The notes under the pieces are model-generated. The model was not told where the DNA came from. It made no database searches and saw nothing but the letters and a program-made list of their open reading frames with translations. A DNA stretch of 38,532 nt from Coraliomargarita sp. (GTDB lineage: Bacteria > Verrucomicrobiota > Verrucomicrobiia > Opitutales > Coraliomargaritaceae): positions 1-38,532 of the forward strand of contig PAAN01000034.1 in assembly GCA_002699365.1 (NCBI GenBank), written 5' to 3'. Made by a program: the position numbers and the translations under genes. Shown piece after piece: positions 28,531 through 36,889 of this stretch; within the stretch, counting starts at the first letter, position 1, and every line of letters begins with the position of its first letter.

Positions 28531-30000
28531 TCAAGCTTTGCGATTAGTTTCGTGAAGCTTTTTTTGTGGCCAGCAATAGGAAAAGAAAAATGTCCAAGCA
28601 GTGCCGATTAGAATAAGCCAAGTCCATCCCAGTGGTAATAGATTTTTTTCTATCATTATAAGAAGAAACCCGCAGATTATAGCCCCGCTAAGCATACCTA
28701 TCCAGTTACCTGAGTCGCTACCACTTTGACTTAAGATTCCAAGCAAGAAGATACCTAAAAGCGATCCATATGTAATACTCCCTATTTTGAATGTAAGCCA
28801 TAAAAAGCCTTCAGCATCTTTAATCAGTAAAGCGATGATTGCTAGAATGGCACCAAACGTTATTATAAAAGCCCGTGATACCCAAAGATCATTTTTCACA
28901 CTAAGCGGACTTTTTACGAGTGGCCGATATAGGTCGACTAATGCAGAAGAGCTTAGTGCACCGATTGCTGAATCAAGGCTAGACATTGCCGCAGCTAGTA
29001 CACCGACTAACAGTAGTCCCCGCAGTCCACTAGGAAGCTCGTTCCCTATAAACCATGGAAATACTTTGTCTGGTCCGACTGGCAAATCAGTGCCGACGTG
29101 AACTTTATAATAGGCAAAAAGAGAGATTCCGATAATTAGAAATAGAGCAGCTATTGGTAAAGATATAAGTCCGCTTATTACGACGCTGCGCCGCGCGTGG
29201 TTGACATCTTTGCAAGTTAGCATGCGCTGTGTTAAATCCTGATCCGTGCCAAAAGCTGCAGTAGTACTAAAAAAACCAAAGAGTACAGCAATGTAGAGCA
29301 AAGTAGGGTCATTGAACCATTCTACGGTATTAGAAACTGAGCTGTGTGGTGAAAGCCGAAATATTTCAAAACGATTTTCAGCTGTGCCAAGATCGATAAT
29401 TGTAGAGAAACTTATGCTATTAACAATAAAGGTTAATACAGCTAGGCCGCAGGCAATAAAGACAATAGCTTGTAGCACATCTGTCCAAATGATGCTACGA
29501 ATACCACCATTGCCAGTGTAGATAATTGCGATTACTGTTAATATAGTAAGGCATATTACAAATGGCCAATGGAGGATTAAACTTAATCCTGTTGCAGCAA
29601 TCATTAATCTTACTGAGGAAGCTAATAATCGAGTTACAATAAAAAATATTGAGGAACAGTAGCGTGTCTTATTCCCAAACCGCTGGCCTAGATAATCGTA
29701 GATTGTTAAGCTATTGAACGAATAAAATGCCCCTAGAAAAAACCATGCAATAAAGACTCGTGCGAGCACCGAACCGATCCCCATTTGTAAATAGTTCATG
29801 TTCTCCGAGAATCCTACGCCAGGGGTCGCAAGAAATGTAGAAGCACTCACCTCTGTAGCCACCAGCGATCCAAGCACTGCCAACCAGGGTAATTGACGAC
29901 TGCCATTTATGAAGTCTTCGGAATTTCGACTTTTTTTCGAATGGTAGTAACCGATACTAAGTACAGCTATAAAATATCCAGCTACAATAGCCGCATCCAT
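28531..30000 (-). CDS. Sodium:solute symporter (SSS family)
   Basis: Inner-membrane sodium-coupled transporter with about 13 helices, 489 residues from the ATG at 30000. Helix 1 (AGYFIAVLSIGYYHSKK), SEDFINGSRQLPW, and the sodium-site region SLVATEVSASTFLATPGVGF are typical. AAMSSLDSAIGALSSSALVDLYRP is the family C-terminal signature. The substrate (sugar, sialic acid, proline and others are all known) cannot be read. An in-frame TTG at 30039 would add 13 residues (ending QQFSL) that also align with some homologues, so the start is uncertain. The last codons overlap the terminator of the convergent small gene. Confidence 0.93.
   Translation of the reverse strand: MDAAIVAGYFIAVLSIGYYHSKKSRNSEDFINGSRQLPWLAVLGSLVATEVSASTFLATPGVGFSENMNYLQMGIGSVLARVFIAWFFLGAFYSFNSLTIYDYLGQRFGNKTRYCSSIFFIVTRLLASSVRLMIAATGLSLILHWPFVICLTILTVIAIIYTGNGGIRSIIWTDVLQAIVFIACGLAVLTFIVNSISFSTIIDLGTAENRFEIFRLSPHSSVSNTVEWFNDPTLLYIAVLFGFFSTTAAFGTDQDLTQRMLTCKDVNHARRSVVISGLISLPIAALFLIIGISLFAYYKVHVGTDLPVGPDKVFPWFIGNELPSGLRGLLLVGVLAAAMSSLDSAIGALSSSALVDLYRPLVKSPLSVKNDLWVSRAFIITFGAILAIIALLIKDAEGFLWLTFKIGSITYGSLLGIFLLGILSQSGSDSGNWIGMLSGAIICGFLLIMIEKNLLPLGWTWLILIGTAWTFFFSYCWPQKKLHETNRKA
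28533..28565 (+). terminator. Rho-independent terminator of the small Cys-rich gene
   Basis: Positions 28533-28543 pair with 28550-28560 in an 11-bp stem including two G-T pairs, loop of six, followed by T to 28565. It is oriented for the plus strand and lies inside the last codons of the opposite symporter gene. Confidence 0.7.
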
Positions 30001-30196
30001 GAGACTGAACTGCTGAGTTATATTATTTAGCAGGTACAAGGGAATGCAGACTCATTAAAGCAGCAAAATCTAGGAGTAAATTTTTAATAAAAACACCTAA
30101 ACAAGCACTTGTTCTGTGAGGATCATTTTTGGTGGTAACATTTGGCTTTTATTGAAGTAATTCAGAAATTTAGAAATACCACGGCCATCATATCAT

Positions 30197-30925
30197 TTAA
30201 GGAACATCGTAAATATAGCCGACACCGTGCACTGTTCGAAAGGCATCTGTCGATAAGCCATGTCTTTTGTATAAATCACGAATTTTAACAATGTATTGAT
30301 CCAAGGAACGACTCCGTACATCTGCATGCATTCCCCATACTGAGTGAATTAGATTTTTACGTGTTAGGATTGTATCTGGATTTGCTTGAAGAAAGACAAA
30401 AATGCCAAGTTCTTTACGCCCAATTTTTTCTAAATCCCCATCTGGGAATTCTATTTCAAGGCGATGCGGATTAATGGTAGCCCCACAAAAATTAAACTCT
30501 TCGTCCATTGTGGAGGCGTTCTTGGTGATTAGGGCATCGCCAGAGGTCTCAGCGCGGCGTAATACGGCATGAATGCGAGCTATAAGTTCTGGAAATCCAA
30601 ATGGTTTGGTTATGTAATCATCGCCTCCCATTTCTAGGCCCTTAACCTTTTTAACTTCTGTATTATCTCCGGTAAGAAATATTACCGGCACCTCGATACC
30701 ACTATTTCTAAGTTTTTCCATTAATGAAAATCCGCTACTATCGGGTAGGTGTAGGTCTAGTAATAATAGGTTAGCAAAATTATTTTTTAAAAATCGATGC
30801 GCGTGTGCAGCCTCGTGGCATATTTGGCTTTGCATACCAGCAACTTCGAGTTGAGCGGCAATCATTGATGCCATATCTTTTTCATCTTCAGCTATGACGA
30901 CGAGAGGTTTTGATTGATTACTCAT
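30197..30925 (-). CDS. OmpR/PhoB-type response regulator
   Basis: Two-domain transcription regulator, 242 residues. The receiver domain (about 7-125) has the acidic pair Glu13/Asp14, phosphoacceptor Asp57 (LLLLDLHLPD), Thr85 (VIFLTGDN) and Lys107 (DDYITKPF), so it should be phosphorylated normally. The winged-helix DNA-binding domain (about 145-242) ends TVHGVGYIYDVP and includes SRSLDQYIVKIRDLY, the recognition-helix region. No histidine kinase lies next to it, so it is an orphan here. A pair of inverted repeats sits in its promoter region. Its targets are unknown. Confidence 0.93.
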   Translation of the reverse strand: MSNQSKPLVVIAEDEKDMASMIAAQLEVAGMQSQICHEAAHAHRFLKNNFANLLLLDLHLPDSSGFSLMEKLRNSGIEVPVIFLTGDNTEVKKVKGLEMGGDDYITKPFGFPELIARIHAVLRRAETSGDALITKNASTMDEEFNFCGATINPHRLEIEFPDGDLEKIGRKELGIFVFLQANPDTILTRKNLIHSVWGMHADVRSRSLDQYIVKIRDLYKRHGLSTDAFRTVHGVGYIYDVP

Positions 30926-30940
30926 AAGTCGGGAATTTAA

Positions 30941-30990
30941 TTCGTTAATTGTTATTTCTATATACTTTCTATGTATTTATAAATAACGAA
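30941..30990. promoter_or_regulatory. Inverted repeats upstream of response regulator gene
   Basis: TTCGTTA (30941-30947) matches TAACGAA (30984-30990), and GTTATTT (30951-30957) matches AAATAAC (30981-30987), both perfect. The site begins 16 bases upstream of the regulator ATG in the divergent spacer with hisG. It may be an autoregulatory site; the region is very AT-rich, so chance is possible. Confidence 0.3.
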
Positions 30991-31103
30991 TATTTATTGA
31001 AGGGAAACTAGTTTTTTTTACAATTTGAATTTTTACATTCTACGAACAATTGATAAATTTAAATCTTGTGACTTTAAGCTCATGAGGCACGTTTTAGGTT
31101 ATT

Positions 31104-31985
31104 ATGGATAATTTACCATTACTTATGCTTGGTTTACCCAAAGGGAGTTTAGAGGGTGCTACTATTGACCTCTTTGCTAAGGCAGGCTTTCAAATCACCA
31201 AAAGTTCTCGATCGTACCGTCCAGCTTTTGACGATGAGCAACTTGATGGGCGTTTTGTACGCGCTCAAGAAGTCAGTCGTTATGTCGAACATGGGTATTT
31301 TGATTGTGGGCTCACCGGACAGGACTGGGTCCGTGAAAATGGCTCAGAGATAGTTGAAGTTTGTGACTTGGTTTACAGCAGAGCTTCAAATCGTCGATCG
31401 AAATGGATCTTAGCTGTCCCCGAACAATCGCCGATCGAAACGGTTAAAGATTTAGAAGGCAAGCGTATCGCCACTGAAGTTGTAAACATTACCAAGCAGT
31501 ACTTGCAGGAAAATAGTGTGAATGCCGAGGTCGAGTTCTCCTGGGGCGCGACAGAAGTGAAAGTTCCTGATTTAGTGGATGCTATAGTCGATCTAACAGA
31601 GACTGGTAATTCACTAATCGCTAACAAACTTCGTATAGTAGACACGCTTATGTTTACAAATACTGTACTCATTGCAAATAAGTCAGCTTGGGAAAACCCT
31701 GAGAAACGTAAAAAGATTGAAAGTATTGCTATGCTCTTACAATCCGCCCTTGAGGCGAAAAGTAAGGTTGGCTTAAAGCTCAATATCGAGCGTGTAAAGT
31801 TGGATGAGCTGTTGGAGGATTTACCTGCGTTGCGAAATCCTACGGTTAATCGCTTAGCAGATGAGTCTTGGGTTGCGATCGATACTATTTTAGACGAAAA
31901 AGTTGTGCGTGAAATTATTCCAGCGCTGAAGGCGCATGGGGCAGAGGGAATTGTTGAGTACCCACTCAACAAAGTAGTATACTAG
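31104..31985 (+). CDS. hisG: ATP phosphoribosyltransferase, long form
   Basis: First enzyme of histidine synthesis, joining ATP and PRPP. It has 293 residues and is the long, self-regulated form with a C-terminal ACT-like histidine-sensing domain (about 215-293), so no HisZ partner is needed. Marks: [16 protein letters not shown] at the start, [10 protein letters not shown], and the PRPP-site block [18 protein letters not shown]. It is divergent from the response regulator and lies 82 bases ahead of aguB; no other his gene is in the window. Confidence 0.95.
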   Translation: MDNLPLLMLGLPKGSLEGATIDLFAKAGFQITKSSRSYRPAFDDEQLDGRFVRAQEVSRYVEHGYFDCGLTGQDWVRENGSEIVEVCDLVYSRASNRRSKWILAVPEQSPIETVKDLEGKRIATEVVNITKQYLQENSVNAEVEFSWGATEVKVPDLVDAIVDLTETGNSLIANKLRIVDTLMFTNTVLIANKSAWENPEKRKKIESIAMLLQSALEAKSKVGLKLNIERVKLDELLEDLPALRNPTVNRLADESWVAIDTILDEKVVREIIPALKAHGAEGIVEYPLNKVVY

Positions 31986-32067
31986 TATATAGTTGTAGCT
32001 AGTGGAGGTAAGTATGCGCTTATGAGCAAACTCGTATTCGAGTAAATTCTATATGTAATCTAGAAGT

Positions 32068-32958
32068 ATGATCGAAGTATCGGATAGTCCTATACGAATT
32101 GCCTTATTACAGGGATGCGACCAAGGTAGTAAGGAAGCAAATGTAGCCTATACCATCGCTCGTATACGAGAGGCCGCATTGGGCGGAGCAAAGATTATTT
32201 GCACGCAAGAGCTTTTTAACCTGTCTTATTTTTGTACGATTCAAGACTCGAAAAATTTTGATTTAGCTGAGCCCGTACCTGGCCCTACAACTGATAGGCT
32301 AGCTATGCTAGCAAAGCAATTAGGGGTTGTTTTGATCGCCTCTTTATTTGAGCGACGTAGTTCTGGGGTTTATCATAACACTGCTGCTATATTAAATGCT
32401 GATGGAAGTTATTTAGGTAAATATCGCAAAATGCATATCCCTCAAGATCCTGGATTTGAAGAAAAATTCTACTTCACCCCAGGTGATCTGGGTTATAAAG
32501 TATGGGATACATCATTTGGAAAGATAGGGGTCCTTATTTGTTGGGACCAATGGTATCCGGAAGCAGCTCGCCTTGCTGCGTTAGGAGGTGCAGAAATTCT
32601 TTTTTATCCTAGCGCGATTGGATGGTTAAAGAATGAAAAAGGCGACCTTGGGATTGCTCAGCATAATGCATGGGAAAGCATACAATGCGGCCATGCGGTT
32701 GCTAATGGGTGCTATGTGGCTGCAGTCAACCGAGTTGGTGTAGAGTCAGAAATTGAATTTTGGGGTCAATCGTTCATTGCTAATTCTTATGGGCAGGTAA
32801 TGGATCGTGCGCCTGCAGATACAGATGCTATCGTTTATGCAGATTGTGATTTGATTGGCCTGGAAGAAACGCGTCGAGACTGGCCATTTTTTCGTGATCG
32901 TCGTGTAGCTTCCTATTCGGGCATTACTAAACTTATGTTGGATCAAGAAAAAGGGTAA
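32068..32958 (+). CDS. aguB: N-carbamoylputrescine amidase
   Basis: Nitrilase-superfamily enzyme that hydrolyses N-carbamoylputrescine to putrescine, CO2 and ammonia. It has 296 residues with the catalytic triad Glu48 (CTQELF), Lys121 (GKYRKMHIPQ) and Cys158 (LICWDQWYPE). IPQDPGFEEKFYFTPGD and AEILFYPSAIGW are strong matches to the AguB branch. The next gene is agmatine deiminase, which makes its substrate, confirming the role. Confidence 0.95.
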   Translation: MIEVSDSPIRIALLQGCDQGSKEANVAYTIARIREAALGGAKIICTQELFNLSYFCTIQDSKNFDLAEPVPGPTTDRLAMLAKQLGVVLIASLFERRSSGVYHNTAAILNADGSYLGKYRKMHIPQDPGFEEKFYFTPGDLGYKVWDTSFGKIGVLICWDQWYPEAARLAALGGAEILFYPSAIGWLKNEKGDLGIAQHNAWESIQCGHAVANGCYVAAVNRVGVESEIEFWGQSFIANSYGQVMDRAPADTDAIVYADCDLIGLEETRRDWPFFRDRRVASYSGITKLMLDQEKG

Positions 32959-32988
32959 GACTAACTCTTCTTGGTTGAATGTTTTGTT

Positions 32989-34050
32989 ATGAGCGTACCG
33001 CAAACTGTAGGGGAAAATTCACTAGGTTACCGTTTGCCTGCCCAGTGGGAGCCGCAAGAAGCCGTATGGTTTGCTTGGCCTGTTCGTGAAGATATTTGGC
33101 CCGAAAAAATTGATAAAGTACGTGAGCAATTAGTAAATTTATATATTTTAGCTGCACGTTTTCAGCAGGTGCGGATCTTATGCCCTAGCAGGCACCAAGC
33201 TCCACTCCGAGCTTTGCTAGTGAAAGCAGGAAGTGATAAAAATATCCTACTATATAATTACCAAACCGATGATATTTGGATTCGTGATTTTGGACCACTT
33301 TTCATGCTTAGTTTGAATGCGAATCATGCAGTTTCTATTGATTGGAGTTTTAATGCATGGGGTAATAAATTTCCGCAACAATCACTGGATGATGCCGCCA
33401 CTAAATGGATTGCTCATCAATTGAAAATACGTTGCTTGAACCGGAAATCATTAGTTCTTGAAGGTGGATCGATCGATTGTAACGGCTCTGGGACCTTACT
33501 GACAACCAAAGCGGTTTTAATGAATCCAAACCGTTTAGGCCCAGAAAAAGTAGAGGAGATCGAGCTAATATTTAAGCGAGATTTAACCATCGATAAGGTG
33601 CTATGGCTCAATGAGGGTCTCATTGGAGATGATACCGATGGTCATGTTGATAATGTAGCACGTTTTTTTAAGCCATATAGTATTCTTGTAGCTATAGCAT
33701 CAAAAGAGTCTAAGAATTATCGATTACTGGAGGAAAATAGAAGTCGCCTCGAAAAAATGTCAGATGCTAAGGGCAGGACTTTCAACATAGTAAGCATTCC
33801 ACTACCAGCACCTATCGAAGTTAATGGAGAACCTCTTGTTGCAAGCTATTTGAATTTCCTAGTCCTCAATAATGCAGTACTGGTACCGACCTTTGCTCAA
33901 GCTAAGTCGGATCAGAATGCTCTTAAAATTATAGCTAATTGTTTCCCTGGTCGACAGATCATTGGCTTTGATTGCCGTATCTTTATTGAAGAAGGAGGCG
34001 CCCTACATTGCATGAGCTTGAATCAACCAGCAGTGCAGACTATAGATTAA
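32989..34050 (+). CDS. aguA: Agmatine deiminase
   Basis: Converts agmatine to N-carbamoylputrescine and ammonia, 353 residues from the ATG at 32989. Family blocks are WEPQEAVWFAWPVREDIWP, DIWIRDFGP, LEGGSIDCNGSGTLLTT and DDTDGHVDNVARF with the catalytic His. The catalytic Cys341 lies near the end in GGALHCMSLNQPA. An in-frame TTG at 32971 would add six residues; the ATG fits homologues better. It is 30 bases downstream of aguB, so the two form a putrescine unit. The arginine decarboxylase that would feed it is not in this window. Confidence 0.95.
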   Translation: MSVPQTVGENSLGYRLPAQWEPQEAVWFAWPVREDIWPEKIDKVREQLVNLYILAARFQQVRILCPSRHQAPLRALLVKAGSDKNILLYNYQTDDIWIRDFGPLFMLSLNANHAVSIDWSFNAWGNKFPQQSLDDAATKWIAHQLKIRCLNRKSLVLEGGSIDCNGSGTLLTTKAVLMNPNRLGPEKVEEIELIFKRDLTIDKVLWLNEGLIGDDTDGHVDNVARFFKPYSILVAIASKESKNYRLLEENRSRLEKMSDAKGRTFNIVSIPLPAPIEVNGEPLVASYLNFLVLNNAVLVPTFAQAKSDQNALKIIANCFPGRQIIGFDCRIFIEEGGALHCMSLNQPAVQTID

Positions 34051-34068
34051 AAATAAGGGTGCGCTTAT
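34049..34068 (-). terminator. Weak terminator candidate for dapF
   Basis: ATAAG/CTTAT (34053-34057 with 34064-34068), loop of six, followed on the minus strand by five T. The stem is short and AT-rich, and the T run overlaps the aguA stop codon. Confidence 0.25.
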
Positions 34069-34103
34069 AATTATTAAAATAGATTAATTATACTATAAGT
34101 ACT

Positions 34104-34967
34104 TTACAATATATGGTTTGCATTAAAATTTAATGCTTCAATATCAAAGTCAATTAATGCGACACGCGTTGCTGGACCGCTCATGCGTATTTCATATTTT
34201 GAGCTTATCTCAATGCGAATTTCACCGCCTGGCATATGTACGGTAATCGATTCATTGCAGAGCCCTAGGCGGTAAGCTACAGCTGCAGCAGCACTACTGC
34301 TCGAGCCAGAAGCTAGGGTGTAGCCAGCTCCACGCTCCCAAATTTCTATTTGAATATTATCGCGATCGATTATTTTAAGAAATTGTACATTAGTCCTATT
34401 CGGGAAGTTTGGATGGATTTCAATCAAGGCTCCATCTGTGCAAGCGATTTGTTGTGAAATTTCTTGTGAAGGAATGACGCAATGCGGGTTACCTATGTCA
34501 GCAATGTATGCAGTATAATTAGTGCCATTTATTTCTATAGTTTCACCTATTAACGGGCCGGTATCTTTATTTGAATCCACATGAGTTGCCTCCCTGCCAA
34601 AGGTGATTCGCCCCATGTCTACAGTTATTAAATCAGCGCCTTTGTTGATTTTACAAGTTACAATACCACCTAATGTATCTATAGTAAATGGTTCTATGCC
34701 GACTTTACCGCAGTCATATAAATAACGAGCAAAAATTCTTAGGCCGTTACCGCTTTTTTCAGCTTCCGAACCGTCTGGATTAATAATGCGTAATCCGAAG
34801 TCGGCATTATTGCTAGCGATCGGTCCGTACAGAATGCCGTCTGAACCAAGGCCAAAATTTCGATGACAGATACGAATGCATGAATCTGTTTCTGGAAGTG
34901 TACTCGCATCGACTGGGTCCAGTACAAGGTAGTCATTACCCAATGCATGATATTTAAAAAACTTCAT
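34104..34967 (-). CDS. dapF: Diaminopimelate epimerase homologue with Ser in place of both catalytic Cys
   Basis: DapF-fold protein, 287 residues in two similar halves. Substrate-binding residues of the family are intact: Asn11 (HALGNDY), the Asn in NPDGSEAE, GNPHCV, PNRTNVQF and the Glu-Arg of WERGAGYT. The two active-site Cys are replaced: the first motif reads EKSGNGLRIF (Ser72) instead of EMCGNGxRC, and the second reads GYTLASGSSSS (Ser220) instead of GxTxACGTG. The normal role is converting LL- to meso-diaminopimelate for lysine and peptidoglycan. I recall DapF-annotated proteins with the same EKSGNG core, so this may be a lineage form rather than a damaged gene. It is five bases downstream of leuA, in one unit. 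Confidence 0.88.
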   Translation of the reverse strand: MKFFKYHALGNDYLVLDPVDASTLPETDSCIRICHRNFGLGSDGILYGPIASNNADFGLRIINPDGSEAEKSGNGLRIFARYLYDCGKVGIEPFTIDTLGGIVTCKINKGADLITVDMGRITFGREATHVDSNKDTGPLIGETIEINGTNYTAYIADIGNPHCVIPSQEISQQIACTDGALIEIHPNFPNRTNVQFLKIIDRDNIQIEIWERGAGYTLASGSSSSAAAAVAYRLGLCNESITVHMPGGEIRIEISSKYEIRMSGPATRVALIDFDIEALNFNANHIL

Positions 34968-34972
34968 AGCAG

Positions 34973-36652
34973 TTAAGATTTTTCCATACGGTTAAATGCA
35001 CTGATGAGAGCTTTCAATCCAGCAACTTCTATATTTGGGTCTATACCACACCCGTAGTGGGTGCCTCCGTCATTTTTTTGTATTTGAATATACGCAGCAG
35101 CTTCCGTTTTTGAGCCTGAACCGATGGAGTGCTGCCGGTAATCGACAAGTTTAAAACTCTTCAATCCGAACTGATCTAGGGCATTAACAAATGCGCTTAT
35201 AGGACCATTGCCTTGACCGGTTACAGTGTGTTGCTTTCCTTGGTAAATAATTTTTGCTTCAACGCGCACTTCTCCATTCTTAAGAGGATCTTCTCGCTCT
35301 ATCGTACTCATCTCGAGTGGATTTGATATATTTACGTAGGCATTCTTAAAAATCGCATAGACTTCTTTAGAATTTAATTCGCGACTATTTTGGTCCGCTG
35401 CAGCGTTGACTACTTTGCCGACTTGCGGATGCATAGGTTTAGGAAGGTCCAATCCAAAATCTCGCTCAAGAATGTAAGCAACGCCTCCTTTTCCGCTCTG
35501 ACTATTAATTCGAATAATAGCTTCGTAATCACGCCCAATGTCTTGCGGGTCGATGAGTAGGTAAGGCACTTGCCAAAGAGCGCCTTCGTCGGCACTCTCT
35601 TTAGCACGTATGTCCATTCCCTTTTTTATCGCATCTTGATGGGATCCGGAAAATGCGGTAAAAACAAGGTCGCCTGCATAAGGGTGACGATCATGAACGT
35701 TCATACCTGTGATTCGCTCGTAACTAGTACGAATTGAAGCTAAATTAGAGAGGTCCAATAGCGGATCAATGCCCTGCGTATATAAGTTCAAAGCTACAGT
35801 GACGATGTCTAGATTTCCGGTTCTCTCACCGTTACCAAATAAAGTGCCTTCGACTCTGTCAGCACCTGCCATTAAGCCTAACTCTGTAGCAGCAATACCT
35901 GTCCCTCTATCGTTGTGAGTATGAAGGCTAATAATTGCTTTATCTCGCTCCTTCATGTTGCGACAGAACCATTCAATTTGATCGGCATGCACATTTGGGG
36001 TTGCGACCTCCACAGTTGCTGGCAAATTGAGGATTATTTTATTAATTTGACTAGGTTGCCAAATTTCCATGACCGCTTCGCACACTTCTAAGGCGTATTC
36101 TACTTCGGTATCAGAGAAACTCTCCGGAGAGTATTGTAGGCGAATCTTTGTTTCAGGGATGCTAGTAACTAATTCTTTAATAAGCCCAGCACCTTCTACA
36201 GCTATTTCCTTAATAGCATCCTTACTTTTATTAAAAGTGACCCTTCGTTGAAGAGGGGATGTCGAATTATACAAATGTATGATTGCACTTTTTACGCCAG
36301 TTAAACTTTCGAATGTACGTCGTATAAGGTGCTCCCTTGCTTGAACGAGTACTTGTACAGTAACGTCATCAGGAATACGTTGTTCATCTACTAAACGTCT
36401 AATAAAATTAAATTCAGTATCGCTAGCAGATGGAAATCCAACTTCTATCTCTTTAAATCCTAGGGCAACCAATAATTCAAAGAATTCAATTTTTTCATCT
36501 ACCGTCATCGGTATAGCAAGAGCTTGGTTGCCGTCCCTTAAGTCTACACTTGCCCAAGTTGGTGCGCATTCAATCACTCGGCTCGGCCATGTCCGATCCG
36601 GTAGATCAATTTGCTTAAAAGCATTATATTTTGTGATGGTTCCTGTTTGCAT
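34973..36652 (-). CDS. leuA: 2-isopropylmalate synthase
   Basis: First committed enzyme of leucine synthesis, 559 residues from the ATG at 36652. The catalytic TIM barrel begins DLPDRTWPSRVIECAP and SVDLRDGNQALAIPM (the divalent-metal Asp), with the second metal motif LHTHNDRGTGIAA. The C-terminal LeuA regulatory domain (about 440-559), which gives leucine feedback inhibition in the family, is present, with YRQHSIGSGSKTEAAAYI. The frame stays open to a GTG at 36715 and an ATG at 36676, but homologues start close to the chosen ATG. No leader peptide with Leu runs or T-box was seen. Confidence 0.95.
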   Translation of the reverse strand: MQTGTITKYNAFKQIDLPDRTWPSRVIECAPTWASVDLRDGNQALAIPMTVDEKIEFFELLVALGFKEIEVGFPSASDTEFNFIRRLVDEQRIPDDVTVQVLVQAREHLIRRTFESLTGVKSAIIHLYNSTSPLQRRVTFNKSKDAIKEIAVEGAGLIKELVTSIPETKIRLQYSPESFSDTEVEYALEVCEAVMEIWQPSQINKIILNLPATVEVATPNVHADQIEWFCRNMKERDKAIISLHTHNDRGTGIAATELGLMAGADRVEGTLFGNGERTGNLDIVTVALNLYTQGIDPLLDLSNLASIRTSYERITGMNVHDRHPYAGDLVFTAFSGSHQDAIKKGMDIRAKESADEGALWQVPYLLIDPQDIGRDYEAIIRINSQSGKGGVAYILERDFGLDLPKPMHPQVGKVVNAAADQNSRELNSKEVYAIFKNAYVNISNPLEMSTIEREDPLKNGEVRVEAKIIYQGKQHTVTGQGNGPISAFVNALDQFGLKSFKLVDYRQHSIGSGSKTEAAAYIQIQKNDGGTHYGCGIDPNIEVAGLKALISAFNRMEKS

Positions 36653-36759
36653 GGATTGTACTGATACTAAAAACATACAAACATGTTTATTAAGGAAATA
36701 AAGCGTGCATTTCACATTATTGAATCCAAATATGCATAGTTTTTTATAAGTTAGGGCAT

Positions 36760-36777
36760 GCGCTAAGCGCTTTTTTT
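36760..36777 (+). terminator. Short GC hairpin with T run in the leuA-coaC spacer
   Basis: GCGC-TAA-GCGC (36760-36770) followed by seven T. The stem has only four pairs and a 3-base loop, and no plus-strand gene ends here. It could terminate transcripts entering coaC or be part of its leader; weak. Confidence 0.3.
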
Positions 36778-36889
36778 ACTGCTATTGGAATATATTTTCG
36801 TCGATTGTACGTGCATTTCGTAATGACTGAATGTTTCCCGTGAGCTTTATTTAGCACTTGATGCTTTTGTGCTCTGTCTTTTATTAAAA

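Noticed and set aside
31373..31972. 199-residue minus-strand open frame opposite hisG
   Set aside because: Ser-rich, no family resemblance, and fully inside the well-conserved hisG; a shadow of its codon use.
32004..32045. GGAGG followed by ATG-CGC-TTA-TGA and an overlapping 7-codon frame in the hisG-aguB spacer
   Set aside because: Good ribosome site but products of three and seven residues; no sign of a leader-peptide attenuator such as His or Arg runs. Probably chance or a gene relic.
36653..36760. T-box or leucine attenuator upstream of leuA
   Set aside because: No run of Leu codons in a short leader frame, no T-box sequence, and no terminator on the minus strand.
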